64,000 nt of DNA from positions 186,001-250,000 of the forward strand of contig JAGYXB010001107.1 in NCBI GenBank assembly GCA_022495005.1, written 5' to 3'. Below the pieces are notes generated by a model. The model was not told the origin of the DNA, made no database searches, and saw only the letters and a program-made list of their open reading frames with translations. Each line of letters opens with the position of its first letter. The first letter of the stretch is position 1. The stretch is from Rhyacophila brunnea. Its lineage: Eukaryota; Arthropoda; Insecta; Trichoptera; Rhyacophilidae. Shown piece after piece: positions 34,970 through 47,058 of this stretch. A program made the position numbers and the translations under genes.

Positions 34970-35225
34970 TTGTCCCCAACCCCTGGGGAGGGGTTATGTT
35001 AAGATGCCAGGCACTAACCTTTTATGCTGTTGATGATATTGCTCTATGGTCTGGTATTTGCGCGATATTGTCTGTTGAGTTACCCGGTGCGCAGCACATG
35101 ATATTCAAACGTGATTTAGGTTGTTTATATTAATAAACGGTCGACCACCGACTCGTAACTGCGTTCCGCCTGGTATTACGATAATACTGAGGATTTGAGG
35201 TAGGAGAGAAATAAAAGCCACCATA
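34970..35225 (-). repeat. Interspersed repeat, LINE-related segment (copy 3)
   Basis: Same blocks as 6740-7020 (GATGCCAGGCACTAACC, CGACTCGTAACTGCGTT) and the GGATTTGAGGTAGGAG end of copy 2. Confidence 0.6.
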
Positions 35226-35229
35226 ATTA

Positions 35230-36050
35230 GCTAAACTACTACCCTTTTTGTTTCCAAAGCCATGCATTTAATGCAATAAAACTATCTTTCTACAGTTCTC
35301 AAAAGTATTTTTCATATTTTCAAATACAATACAATGATTATTGTAAATCAGTCTCAAAAATAGATTGGTAAATAAATTTTTTAAATTATTAACTGTTCAC
35401 ATAAAATAGGTCTTTAGAAAATACGGGGTCATTCAGTTTATTGCATAGATAATTTTAAAAAAATCCAGGTTGATGAAAAACACCGGTATATATTTTTTTA
35501 TGATAACGTTATTGAAAAATATTTTCCGTCTTGTATTATATAAATATTCTACGTTTTATTATCATTGTAAATATGATACCAAAATACAACGGCTATAAAA
35601 TAAAAAATAAAACGAAATAAAAATAATATTCCTTCATTTTTGTAATGTCTTACGCTGCAAATAATGGTTTATTTTATTCATTCGCGTCTTTCGCCTTCTT
35701 CCGCGTGTTTTGATATGAATAAATTACTTACATAAACACAACGTGGTTGAACTTTTTTTTAGAATGGTTATTATAAACACACTCGATAGGAAAGAAAGAT
35801 TGGCAAAAAGAAAAACCGTGAGGCTTTCTTTTGCCTTTCAATATTTCACGAAAATCGTGAACAGGCTTTCATACATTTTAAATATTGGCAAGCTATCGAT
35901 AAACTGCAACGATTAATAGGCTTGAAGCAGCGCTTTCACGAGCACGTGCTCTGAACCTTATAACATAACACTACGACGTAACGAATATTTCATAATCATG
36001 TGTATATGTATATACTAATGATAAATAATATATATTCCGTAGGGTAGTAC
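35230..36050. other. No feature recognised
   Basis: AT-rich; a perfect 12-bp palindrome GAGCACGTGCTC lies at about 35940. Nothing else supported. Confidence 0.35.
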
Positions 36051-36055
36051 CCCAC

Positions 36056-36290
36056 AATAGCCGCGAGGCTTAAGCGTCGGCTTATAGTGTCGTGGGTCCC
36101 AGTTTTGAATCCTGGGTCTGACGAGTATGCATATTGTTTTTCAATTAGTGTATGACTCGGAGTATGGACCTAATAGGTTAAGCAAGTGGCTGACTTCCAT
36201 TTCTCGTAAAAACAGAATCTGTTAATATAAACCTCCACTTTGTGGAGGCCTATATAATCCAATTAGGATCGGATATGGTCGAACAAGAAG
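36056..36290 (+). mobile_element. SINE family 1, most complete copy
   Basis: Head: AGCCGCGAGGCTTAAGCGTC, then GTGTCGTGGGTCCCAGTTTT and GAATCCTGGG. Body: GAGTATGGACCTAATAGG, then CATTTCTCGTAAAA, then GGATCGGATATGGTC. Head and body are contiguous, giving the unit length of about 235 bp. Confidence 0.8.
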
Positions 36291-36299
36291 GGTTGAATA

Positions 36300-37090
36300 C
36301 CATATCTAGCAGAATAAATACTTACTTATTAGTAGTACTCTTTTGGTTGTATTAACTTTTAGAGTGCGTCAATTTTACGTATTCAAAATTGAGATGCAAG
36401 AACTGACTATTTTAAAATATGATTACGTCACAGCCGCCACCTTAATCCCTGAGAGCTGTCAAATATCGAGTGGCTAGTAGTAGCTAGTAGTAACATAATA
36501 GTTTTAGTTTTACTGCAATTACATTTTGTGCTGCAATCGCCATGACATGACTAATAAAATTGTAGGTTATAGGTATTGATATGTCTAAAATGTCAATACA
36601 AAATTCTTGGGTTTGGACGTATCCGCCAGCACGAACATAATACGAGTATATACGAATTTTACCGACATGTCTACCAGCCTAAATTTTCACGGTATTACAA
36701 ATTTACCCATTACTGTATAATATTACTTATATATTATATTATAGTACCTATAATAGCTGTCGATAACCGCCTTGCCTAAGAATGCCTTACGTGTTTTTTA
36801 TTTATTTTATTTATTTATTTGAGAAAATAAAACATTGTGGACATAACTAATCTAAATTCAATACGTACACAAAATGAGATTTATATTATAACAAATATTA
36901 CCCTCATAAGAGAGAAAAAGAGAATATATGAAGGGTATAGAAGCAAGGGCAGCTTTCTACCAAAACAGTGTTTTGGATAAAAAGCTAAAAAAACTAATTT
37001 ATGGCAGATACGTGTGATGCAGAACTTTTTGTTTTGTCTGTCAATGTAGAAATAAAGTTAAAAAGATAATTTGTATAATAATAATCAGAA
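36300..37090. other. Mostly unassigned
   Basis: A TTTATTTATTT/ACATTGTGGACAT patch near 36795-36845 may be a LINE 3'-end scrap. Nothing else supported. Confidence 0.3.
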
Positions 37091-37132
37091 TTTCGCTACA
37101 CTTATTAAGATATTTTAATTATAAATGTCAAT

Positions 37133-37440
37133 GTTGCTACATTTGCTTCCAAATATATAAGATGGCTGTGTTTGCGTCTAACTAATTGAAATTTTGCTGT
37201 ATTTGCTCCCAAATTGCACCGACTGGCCATTTTGTCACGTAACTTTTTTGTATGTAAATAATATTTAATATAGAAGAATGCACCCTTTGCTTCTAATGTG
37301 AATTTGTAAAGTGATTTTTGTATGAAAGAATTCAAGGTTTGCGCCTCAAATATTGTTTTACCATGTGAATAATGATCAGCTCTATATTTCTGCATTCATA
37401 GGTTATTTTGCCATTTTTTTAAGGATTGCTGCCTTTGCTT
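37133..37440. repeat. Degenerate spaced motif array
   Basis: A motif of the form GCT...TTTGCTTC.AA recurs about five times at spacings of roughly 55-90 bases. It may be an eroded tandem repeat. Confidence 0.35.
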
Positions 37441-37449
37441 CTAAACCCC

Positions 37450-38150
37450 TCATATAAAATAATAGTTTTAATATTGACCAATGAAAATAACGAAAACTTT
37501 CTAAAGTGATAACTGTTAAGAATAGCTGTTGATTGGCATATTGGAGTTAATTGAAAGCTTTTTATTATGAGCTTTTGCGTTAGTGGTGTATTATGGATTA
37601 GACAATTTCCCGATTAGGAAACAGGTTTCATATTTCAAAAATATATTTTTGAACCGTATAATATCTAAAGGCGAGGCAAAGATTAATTTTACGTTGGGAC
37701 TTCAACATAGTGTGTACGTACTTCTATAAATCACAAATGAATTAAGTGAATAGAAATCTTGAGCTCTCAAGTTATCAATTATTCCTGTAGTTGCCTACAG
37801 CAAAACAACTCACATTCAAAAATCCGCCCCATGGATATATATCCTTGGAAACTAATACTGTAGGGATTTACCACTCACACTGGTGCAAGGATAGATTAAT
37901 AAAAAGGTAGGACTAAACTAAAAACAGTTATATTAGTGTTTGTGATATTCGTGTGAAATATTTTAAGTTTAAAATATTTACTTCAAAGGTGAACATTTGG
38001 ACATCAATTATTCGACTTAATTTAATATATCCGTACCTACATATTGTCATATTATATATAATGTTCATCATTATATTAACTTTAAACTAGTATTCTAGCT
38101 GAATATAATTCGTGGGGTTGCTGCCATAAATTGGTATGTCGATAATTGGG
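37450..38150. other. No feature recognised
   Basis: AT-rich; nothing supported. Confidence 0.35.
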
Positions 38151-38216
38151 ATATGCGGGAAAATACGAAGCTTGCAATTTGGCTTCAAAAGGATTTCAAG
38201 ATATTATACACATTCA

Positions 38217-40316
38217 TCTAATATATAAAAAATAATATTTGTTTGTGGGTTTGTTTGTTTGTTTGTTCGTTTTGAATGCACTGCCATACCGTTCATCCGA
38301 TTGCGATAAAACTTTGTCAACTTATTGCTTGCACTTTCGCAAAGAGTATAGGCTATACTAATATATAAAATGAATGTCTGTCTGTCTGTATGTCTGTCTG
38401 TCTGTGTGTCTGTCCCGTATGCGTTCCTATACCATTCATCCGATTGCGATGAAATTTTGGTAAGTGGTTGTATGCATACCCATGAAGGTTTCTGAATTAG
38501 AAAAATCATCATCTTCTTCTTCTTCTTCATTCTATTTTCTTTTATTCGTATGGTTCCTATACCATTCATCCGATTGCAATGAAATTTTGGTAAGTGGTTG
38601 TATGCACACCCATAAAGGTTTCTAAATTAGAAAAATTATCATCTTCTTCTTCTTCTTCATTCTATCTTCTTTTATTCGTATGGTTCCTATACCATTCATC
38701 CGATTGCGATGAAATTTTGGTAAGTGGTTGTATGCACACCCATGAAGGTTTCTAAATTAGAAAAATCATTATTTTCTTCTTCTTCTTCATTCTATCTTCT
38801 TTTATTCGTATTGTTCCTATACCATTCATTCGATTGCGATGAAACTTTCATCGGTTGTTGTGGTAACACCCGTAAAGGTTTCTGAATTAGTACAACCATC
38901 TTCTTCTTTTTCTTCATTCTATCTTCTTTTATTCGTATGGTTCCTATATCATTCATCCGATTGCTATGAAACCTTCATAAGTTGTTGTGGTAACACCCGT
39001 AAAGGTTTCTGAATTAGTACAACCATCTTCTTCTTCATTATATCTTCTTTTATTCGTATGGTCCCTATATCATTCATCCGATTCCGATCGTCAGTGGTTG
39101 TGCCAACACCCGCGAAGGTTTCTGAATTTGTACAACCATCTTCTTCTTCTTCTTTATTATACATGTATTCTTTTATTCGTATGGTTCCTATATCATTCAT
39201 CCGATTGCGATGAAACCTTCATCAGTTTTTGTGGTAACACCCGTAAAGGTTTCTGAATTAGTACAACCATCTTCTTCTTCTTCTTCTTCTTCTTCTTCTT
39301 CATTATTTCTTCTTTTATTTCTTCTTTTATTCGTATGGTCCCTATATCATTCATCCGATTGCGATGAAACTTTCGTCAGTGGTTGTGCCAACACCCGCAA
39401 AGGTTTATGAATTTGTACAAACATTTTCTTCGTCTTCTTCATTATATCTTCTTTTATTCGTATGGTTCCTATACCATTCATCCGATTGCGATGAAACCTT
39501 CGTCAGTTGTTGTGATAACACCCGCAAAGGTTTCTGAATTAGTACGACCATCTTCTTCTTCTATTCTATATTCTTCTATTTGTATGAGTTCCTATTCCAT
39601 TCATCCGATTGCGATGAAACCTTTATCAGTTTTTGTGGTAACACCCGTAAAGGTTTCTGAATTAGTACAACCATCTTCTTCTTCTTCTTCATTATTTCTT
39701 CTTTTATTCGTATGGTCCCTATATCATTCATCCGATTGCGATGAAACTTTCGTCAGTAATTGTGCCAACACCCGCGAAGGTTTCTGAATTAGTACAACCA
39801 TCTTCTTCTTATATTCTATCTTCTTCTATTCGTATGCGTTCCTATACCATTCATCCGATTGCAATGAAATTTTGATCAAGTATTGTGCTCACGCCCGCCA
39901 AGGTTTCTGAATTGAGGCAACCATTTCTTCTTCTTTTTCATCTATTCTATCTTCTTCTATTCGTATGCGTTCTTATACCATTCATCTGATTGCGATGAAA
40001 TTTTTGTAAGTTGTTGTGCGCACACCTGCAAAGGTTTCTAAATTAGTATTATATAAAATACAAAGTTCGTTTAATCCAATTTTGGTTTGTTAGTGCATAT
40101 TAATAACATTAATAACGTTTGCGTATTTTGGATTCGATTTTAATTTAGTGTTCTTTTGTTTGACCTTTACTCATATTAGAATTATTTTCATATTGATATA
40201 TTGTATTACACAGATATTTTAATATTAAAAAAATAATTACCTCTTATTATTTTTTAAATATCTAAGATAAATATAACCACGAAGCGACCCTGTGCGAAGC
40301 CGGGTACTTCAGCTAG
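38217..40316 (+). mobile_element. Non-autonomous Helitron-like element
   Basis: Begins TC at 38217 after an A and ends CTAG at 40313-40316 before a T, i.e. insertion between A and T. The 3' end has a short GC-rich stem region (GTGCGAAGCCGGGTACTTCAG). No Rep/helicase frame. The body is mostly a tandem array (38400-40020). The call rests on these terminal rules. Confidence 0.75.
38380..40030 (+). repeat. Minisatellite of ~120-150-bp units, about 13 copies
   Basis: Each unit holds TTCGTATGGTTCCTATACCA, then TTCATCCGATTGCGATGAAA, then AAGGTTTCTGAATTAG and a (TTC)n tract of variable length. A CTGT microsatellite precedes it. Units near 38880-39800 form a sub-group with ACACCCGTAAAGG and GTACAACCATC. 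ORFs here are by-products of the repeat. Confidence 0.9.
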
Positions 40317-40624
40317 TATTTTAATAAAAATCGATATTTTTTAAAATAAATATAAAAAATAATAAAACTATAAATTAATCAAAAATGTATACAAGAAAAC
40401 ATAGAAAACTTAAAAAACTAAATTTTAATAATACATATGACCATAAAATATATTATGTAATAAAAGGATGGGGTCCTTTGACAAATTCACATTTTTTACA
40501 ATTGTTAATTATCTTTGACTTGACTTTGACTAAATTTCAGATACATATTTATTAATTAATACAGTTTCAATTATAAATTATTAAAAAATGTCTCAAATTG
40601 CAAGCTTCGTATTTTTCCGCTAGG

Positions 40625-42135
40625 TGCATCTTGTAGGTAGAGGTATCGCCTTATCAACGGATTATGTATGTATACTAGGAAAAAAATCAAAGACATCCAA
40701 TGCCTGATTTTAGAGGGCATGTCAAACTTTACAATTACTCACTAACATGATTTCGAGACTTACCAACTTTTGGCAGTAACCCCATGATTGTCTTCTATAC
40801 TAAAAAGAAACATATTACTTCATTTAATTATTCGTAAAACTATAAATTCATTGTCCAATTATCCCAAACCATTCATAATGATTCGTGTCACCACTAGATA
40901 GCAGTGGCGAAGACTCCATACTAGACGATTATTTAAAGCCTACCTTCTTAAGAAAAATATTTTTTATTTTCATGTTGACGTATTTATGTAATCACAAATA
41001 ATAATATATTCAATATGCCCAAAGACGTCTATCGTATAATTGTCATAATTTTACGATCTTTTCCCATATTTCAATAAGCACCATCTATGGGATCTCTCGA
41101 AAGTTTTAAAAAATAGAACATACCGCGTTTCGCTTCACATATTGTATAGAATTATTTTCGCGTGAATCGACGGGTTTTTCAATATGAAGTTTTTTTCTCA
41201 TTATTTCAAAATGTCTGGCGTCCCGCATACAAATGTACAAGCTGTTTCTTTAGCGCTTACGTCGCGAGACCACATTTATTCAAAATAATTAATAAGAAGA
41301 TAATTCAAAAAATAATTTCTATGGGATGCAATCACATAAAAAATATGTATTGATTGTTGTTAAAAATATAAAATAATTTATCTCGTGATTTTTATGTATT
41401 TATTAGTTCACTCATTAGACAATTTAGATATCTGATATTGTACCTACCTGTCTGTCTGTAAGTCTGTGTTTTAAATATAGAAGTATTTTAAAATGTCTAG
41501 TTTTACGGGTTAAATTATAAATTATTGTTATGGAACATAATATTACAACAACGGATATTTTCATAGATGATAGGTAATATATTTTGAGCGTATGTTACGT
41601 TTATAAATTTTTAGGAAAATACATAAGTAATTCAAATTAATTGCTTATTTTTATGAACTAATTATAACAAACCAATTAAGCTTTTGAAATTTCTTCGTTT
41701 TAGCGTACCTATTCATCAGTAGTAATATTGGGTTATCTTCTTATTTCCCGCAAATATATCTGACAAGCATGGTTACTCCCACAGCCTACCTCTTTCAAAA
41801 AGTCACCCTTCGCCACTGCCAGATAGACTAAAGATTGTTACCCTTTTCACGATGATTTTATAAAGCCAAATTCTCTATTCATTCTTCAACACACAGAATC
41901 CATGCTTCTCCGTTCAGACAATCAATGTAGTAAATTAACTTTTTTGTTGCTGTGTACCCACTATTTTTTTTATAATTTCATATGATAATCTGTATGTGTA
42001 TGTACTGTGCTGTGTTGCGCTGCGTTACAGACAGATAATTAAAGACACATACATAATGTAATTGTTTTGTACGGTAAGCTTTCTAATAAGCTTGCGCCGC
42101 TTATAAATAAATATACTAACATCGCTCCATGCGAC
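40625..42135. other. No feature recognised
   Basis: About 1.5 kb of AT-rich DNA; nothing supported. Confidence 0.35.
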
Positions 42136-42139
42136 GGCT

Positions 42140-42295
42140 CTCGTAGTATTATAGTGCGTAAGGCGCAGACCTATCATCCGGGAGCTTTGGGATCAATCCC
42201 GGTGAATACACAATATATTTATGTGATTTTCTGAAAACCTGGGTGTTTGTGATTATTCAAAATTACTAACAACCTAACCTAACCTAACTAACACT
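42140..42295 (+). mobile_element. tRNA-like SINE, family 3
   Basis: GGCTCTCGTAGTATTATAGT to GGGATCAATCCCGGTG looks like an A-box and B-box pair (GGGATCAATCCC), followed by an AT-rich body and an AACCTAACCTAACC tract. Single copy in the window, so the right end is uncertain. Confidence 0.5.
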
Positions 42296-42299
42296 GTAC

Positions 42300-43650
42300 G
42301 AATAAGCATGGACATGGTTATTATAAAAAAAAACACAACGCTCCATGCATACCAAACCTGAATATGAATACCCTCATGTAATAATCTAGTTGTGAAGACC
42401 TAATGTGGTGACGTCTCCATTAATGGATTCTAATTATCTCAACTTAGATATTTTTCTTCCCCCCCCCCCAAGTTTGTTGTTATTCAAATTTTGAATTAAA
42501 AAAAAAAGAAATCATCTTTGTAACAATGCTCGTCCACTTTTAGCATCCCATATTGACAAAGTTTGCATACATTTTTTTATAGTAAATGGTCATAAATTCA
42601 TTTTTTAAAGTATATTGTTTTTCAGATTGGTCAAAATCCAATGTTCAAAGACTGCTAAGTGAACATATTTTTCAAAATTATTAGACCTTCAATAAATCAA
42701 ATCAAAAGTTTTTTTTTTATTGGAATACTAATAATGGGTATTTTAAAAATTAGACCTTATTTACAGACTTTTCAAAATAGTAATATATAATTTACAATCG
42801 CATATTTTTACTTAAGTCGATTTACCCAACTTGCTCACCTATTTATAGACGTGTATTCATTCAACCCTTTACACTAAAATATTATAATAATTTATACCTG
42901 ACATTAATTAAATTTTCGATAATTGGTATGTTCTATAATTAATTTAAATTTAATTAGGCCTACCTTTCGGATCCAGATATAACATACATATCATGACTGT
43001 TGATGCCACGTTATTATATTTACTTTCCAGAATGAAATTTAAGCCGAATCGCTTCGTTAAATACTATTTAAAGCATTTCATTCTAATTCTCAGTATTAAA
43101 ATTTTTAATTAAATACTAAGCGTTGCCATGACAACTTGCTAAGATCAATCGCACACCGGATTTTTTTAAAGTATCTTTAATAATACCCAAATGTCCAGGG
43201 AGGTTAATCCCGGATCGCTTTTCTGAACCCGGGATTTATTACATCAACCCTGGGTCACCAAAGGTCGGAGCTTAAAAAGGGTATAAGGAAAGAACAGAAT
43301 GCGTTTATTGATTAACTTGATAAATATATCATTTTCGAAAGGGTTTTTATTACTTTTAGTAATATTCTTCAAATACTGCTATGTATTTAAGCTACTGTAA
43401 CAGAAAGATAAGAATGTGCAAATATTATATATATATATATTACGAAAATTGATGGTAGCCAATTTATCAACCGATTAGGTCCATGCTCTAAATACACATA
43501 TGAGATATATGAATTTATAAGTGAATACGTTACCACTAATTGACTATTGCGGGAAACATGTACCAAGATCACAAATTTTAATTCTGGCCGAATTAACAAT
43601 CTACTTTTATTATGTCAATTTAATTAGATATTTAGTATTTATTATATATT
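42300..43650. other. No feature recognised
   Basis: AT-rich; a short TA microsatellite near 43425. Nothing else supported. Confidence 0.35.
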
Positions 43651-43654
43651 TTTA

Positions 43655-44050
43655 CAGCGTTTTTCTTAGCTCATATTCTTATTTGTCCGGTATAAATCTT
43701 GCAATCGATTTTTAACTAACTTCCCGACTAGCATTTGAAACTTTTAGAATATATCAGAACACGATGCCAATGCATTTTTTTAATAATTTTAGCCATCTTT
43801 AAGTTGAATTGAATTGATTTTCAGTTAATTCTATTTTGTATAAAAAGTTATTTCGACACCATTATTGGTTGCTAGGGGTCTGAAGTTCTAGCAACTAAAT
43901 TAATAATATATACATGCGTTACTATGGAAATCAATATGACATGTCAAGTACAATTTTTTTTGATCGTTTAAGCTAGTCAATTCATGTTTATATTATTCAA
44001 CAGAATTTAAAAACGTTGAATATAAAAAAATTCTTTTTATCTTGTGATTA
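43655..44050 (+). repeat. Family A repeat, copy 5
   Basis: Family A with internal deletions; starts GCGTTTTTCTTAGCTCATAT and ends near TTCTTTTTATCTTGTG. Confidence 0.8.
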
Positions 44051-44321
44051 TTTATATGTATTATTAGAGTGCTAAAATAAATAGTTTTGAAACTATTCAT
44101 ATCAAAAATAATAATCTAGAGGAAACATTTCCAAAAGCCAAAAGTGTATATACTCACCTCAACGGAATTTTGTCAACTGCAAAATAATATGGTCTTCTAT
44201 CCATATCATGCTCGACTCCTTTACGTTAACCATACTATGAAAAAATATTATATAATAATATAATGAAGACTTTCCGCTCGTCGTCTGGTTTCCATTCAGA
44301 TAGTCTCATGTGAAATCAAGT

Positions 44322-44605
44322 TAATTAAAGTAATGAATACCTACTTTGATTTAAAATATAAAAGCTAATTCCCAATAGTAACTCAATTTAGAAAGACCTT
44401 CAGAGAGAAAAATTGTAAGTGCCATTAGTTAAAATTTATTGCAATCATATAGGATACCTATAGCATTGTGCTCGACGTACGTGGACGCGAAACCTGAGAG
44501 ATGCAGTTTCGATTCCTGCTGGGTGTCGTATTTTTTCGAAAAAGATTTTTTCTATTGGTTATAATTATTATATTTTCTCATAAGTGTTTTCAAAATTATG
44601 TAATA
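44322..44605 (+). mobile_element. SINE family 2 copy
   Basis: Upstream part (AGTAATGAATACCTACTTTG, AAAGCTAATTCCCAATAGTA) is followed by a tRNA-like head: TAGCATTGTGCTCGACG as A box and AGTTTCGATTCCTGC as B box. The tail includes CTATTGGTTATAA and TTTTCAAAATTATG. Matches 60270-60540. Confidence 0.75.
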
Positions 44606-44631
44606 ATATGTTAAATAATGTATCCGGATAT

Positions 44632-44853
44632 TTGTACGTAAGCAGTTCACCGCAGGACACTTATTCGTGCGCCGCAGTACGTGAAACATGAGTTCGTATA
44701 ACATTTTATTAAATGACGAGTAAAGTTCTTCGTTGAACATTTCACCGTGGAATACATTTGTACGTATCTTTTCAACATTTAAATGTTGTACGAACTCATG
44801 TTTCACGTTGTGTGGCGTACGAATAAGTGTCCCACGGTGAACTGCATACGTAC
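44632..44853. mobile_element. Foldback MITE J, copy 2 (internally deleted)
   Basis: The left arm is nearly identical to that of 31298-31670. The right arm keeps only about its outer half, joined at TTTAAATGTTGTACGAACTC. Confidence 0.8.
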
Positions 44854-45245
44854 AACTTACATGTAACCGTTCAATAAAAGAAATGTTACATTCTTAAATC
44901 TTGTGAATTATTCGTTGAATAAAAAAATAGTTTACCCAACTTTATCGTTAAGTTATGAATCATAGCTGTTATTGCAGTTGAGTTAAAACGTTGTTTCATT
45001 ATGTTATTTCAACTTTTTTCAGTTAATTTGAACCACTGTAGACAACACCTTCAAAATTTTAGCTATTCGATTTTTTGTTTATAAATTTTATTGTTAAATG
45101 GTTTTATATCCAATAGAGAAAGTTCTCTCAGAATGGTCGCTAAAGTCCTACTTAGTTAATTTACTTTCAAAATCCAATTATTAACCAAAATACAAAGTTT
45201 TTTCGCGTTTCTTCATTTAATAACTAACTACATTTGGTACCATTT

Positions 45246-45948
45246 TACCACGTTTTTATTAGCTCGTATTCTTATTTTTGTCAGGTACAGATATTTTCTT
45301 GTGTGTCAAATAAAAAAAAAATCTTGTTTTTCCAATATTTTAATTGGACGATTGACGATTTTTAACTAACTATCCGACTAGCTAGATTTTTGAAACTTTT
45401 AGAATATATCAGAACAAGACGACAATGCATTCTTTTAATACTTTTAGCCTTTTTTTAAGCAGAATTCAATTCATTTTCAGTTAATTCTGTTTTGTATGGA
45501 AAGTTATTATTGTTAATTTATTGCTTTATTATTGCTAATGGGGTCCTAGCAACTAAATTATTAATATATACGTGCGTTACTATGGAAATCAATATGAAAT
45601 GTCAAAATGACATTTCTGTATTCTACATTTATATCAAGTACAATAAAAAGTTTTTATTAATACATATAATTGTCTAGTTTATATGAAAATTTAAAAAACG
45701 TGGTATATAAAAAGTTCGGTACTGTTCGGTTATCAGGAATACAGCAGAAAACACATTTTGAAAATACCGGATATAATGGATTATTTGTTAGTTTGGGTTA
45801 GCTTAGGTTAGGTTAGGTTGGGTTAGGTTAGGTTTGGTTAGGCTAACCTAACAAATAATCCAGTTTATTGGCTATTTTCAAAATGTGTTTTCCGCTGTAT
45901 TCATGATAACCGAACAGTACCAAAAGTTCTTTTTATCTTGTAATTATT
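45246..45948 (+). repeat. Family A repeat, copy 6 (split by MITE)
   Basis: Full family A order. It is interrupted by the 45718-45921 MITE within its final AAAAAGTTCTTTTTATCTTG block, and also carries a short insertion near 45300-45350. Confidence 0.85.
45718..45921. mobile_element. 204-bp hairpin MITE with 8-bp TSD (copy 2)
   Basis: Flanked by AAAAGTTC at 45710-45717 and 45922-45929. Ends as in 9617-9829 (GGTACTGTTCGGTTATCAGG). The centre is a run of GGTTAGGTTAGG-type repeats. Confidence 0.92.
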
Positions 45949-45959
45949 TAAGTTATGGT

Positions 45960-46475
45960 TCTATATTTGCTAAAACATGTGAACAAAAACTTCATTCAAT
46001 TTTATTGATCAACAAAAATAGAATCGTGGGAAATCGGTTTTACTGATGGAATATTATTATAATAGACAATAAATAATATTGCAAAAATCCCGATCACTTG
46101 AACGACAGTATTATAAAACTCCTTAATATCAAATGATTTCAAATCTACAATAAAATAATATTTCAAAAGAAATTAAAGCATTCTCTTATTATATTGAAAC
46201 AACATTTTGAAATTTGCCGAATAATTCAATTTATATTTCAGCTTAATGCAGCTTTGATTTCTATCACAAATTTGGTATTTCATTAACTCCTTTATTATAT
46301 TAATTCTATATAAAATGGAAAAAAATGCTTGTTTAACAATCTTTGCAGACCGGTATCTCTTAGGCCTAACAAATTCATGAAAATTTAACTCTTTTGATGA
46401 CGATAACCGTAATAAATTAACAATATGTTTCTGAGAAACGTCAAATTATTGACAGATTATAGTACCTTTTATATT
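45960..46475. other. No feature recognised
   Basis: AT-rich; nothing supported. Confidence 0.35.
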
Positions 46476-46520
46476 CTAATGGATTCAAGCTCTGTACTAT
46501 TCCATTTAAGTCGTTTTTTG

Positions 46521-46550
46521 CGACCCGGGTTTCGCCTTTCGGCATCTTCA
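46521..46550 (-). ncRNA. Hammerhead-ribozyme-like core, left arm
   Basis: Minus-strand order: CTGAAGA, T, GCC, loop GAAA, GGC, GAAA, CCCGGGTC. CTGANGA and GAAA are the two conserved core strands. GCC/GGC is stem II. ACCC/GGGT is a self-complementary stem III and the next base, C, is a permitted cleavage nucleotide. Stem I was not resolved. Confidence 0.55.
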
Positions 46551-46675
46551 GGCGTCGTGTACACTCACCAAAGGCAAACACACACTGACAACGAACACCC
46601 TTAACTCTACCTTATATAGTAAAACAATACAATAAAGTAGGTAAAAACTCCATTACCTACCTATTTAGTCAGAAA

Positions 46676-46945
46676 TTACAACAAAAAGTAGTGAATTAAT
46701 TTAAGATATTGACTTATATTATCCCGTACTGCATACCAGTGATTTGTTTCCTCCTTCAGCCATGCTATTTTTGCTTTTCTCAAAACATTAACAGCCGGGC
46801 TAAACACTCCACCTGATACACTTATTTTAATATTTCGAGATATGAATTTTGGAATCACATTATTTTTAATACAACTTTTGTTAAACCACAAATTTTGACA
46901 CGCAACGCGAAATTTTAAAAGTAACTTACTATATAATTCAGTCAA
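46676..46945 (-). pseudogene. Penelope-like ORF, N-terminal part
   Basis: An 89-aa frame. Residues FRVACQNLWFNKSCIKNNVI are followed by PKFISRNIK, later by VLRKAKIAWLKEE. The pattern of a long basic helix, then '..C...N.IP.F.', then another charged helix is what I recall from the region upstream of the RT core in Penelope-like proteins. No catalytic motif is included, so this is suggestive only; the hammerhead-like arms on both sides raise the likelihood. Confidence 0.5.
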
Positions 46946-47058
46946 TCTTGCCGTACTAGCAATATTTATAATATTTATTGTATTGTTTTACTATATAAGG
47001 TAGAGTTAAGGGTGTTCGTTGTCAGTGTGTGTTTGCCTTTGGTGAGTGTACACGACGC

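Larger units (their letters stand above)
38155..40620. mobile_element. TIR element interrupted by a Helitron
   Basis: GCGGGAAAATACGAAGCTTG at the left is mirrored by CAAGCTTCGTATTTTTCCGC at the right, a ~27-bp inverted pair with one mismatch. Helitron DNA removed, about 366 bp of host element remain. No convincing target-site duplication. Mutator-like or unknown. Confidence 0.7.

Noticed and set aside
38204..38569. 121-aa minus-strand ORF
   Set aside because: It lies over the Helitron 5' end and a CTGT microsatellite; the peptide is low complexity (TDRQTDRHTDRQ type).
38987..39787. Series of plus-strand ORFs with repeated 'VTPVKVSELVQPSSSS' peptides
   Set aside because: They are translations of the Helitron minisatellite; the TTC tract gives the serine runs. 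Reading frames change between units.
38380..40030. CRISPR array (regular repeats)
   Set aside because: Units are contiguous minisatellite copies without unique spacers, and the DNA is eukaryotic.
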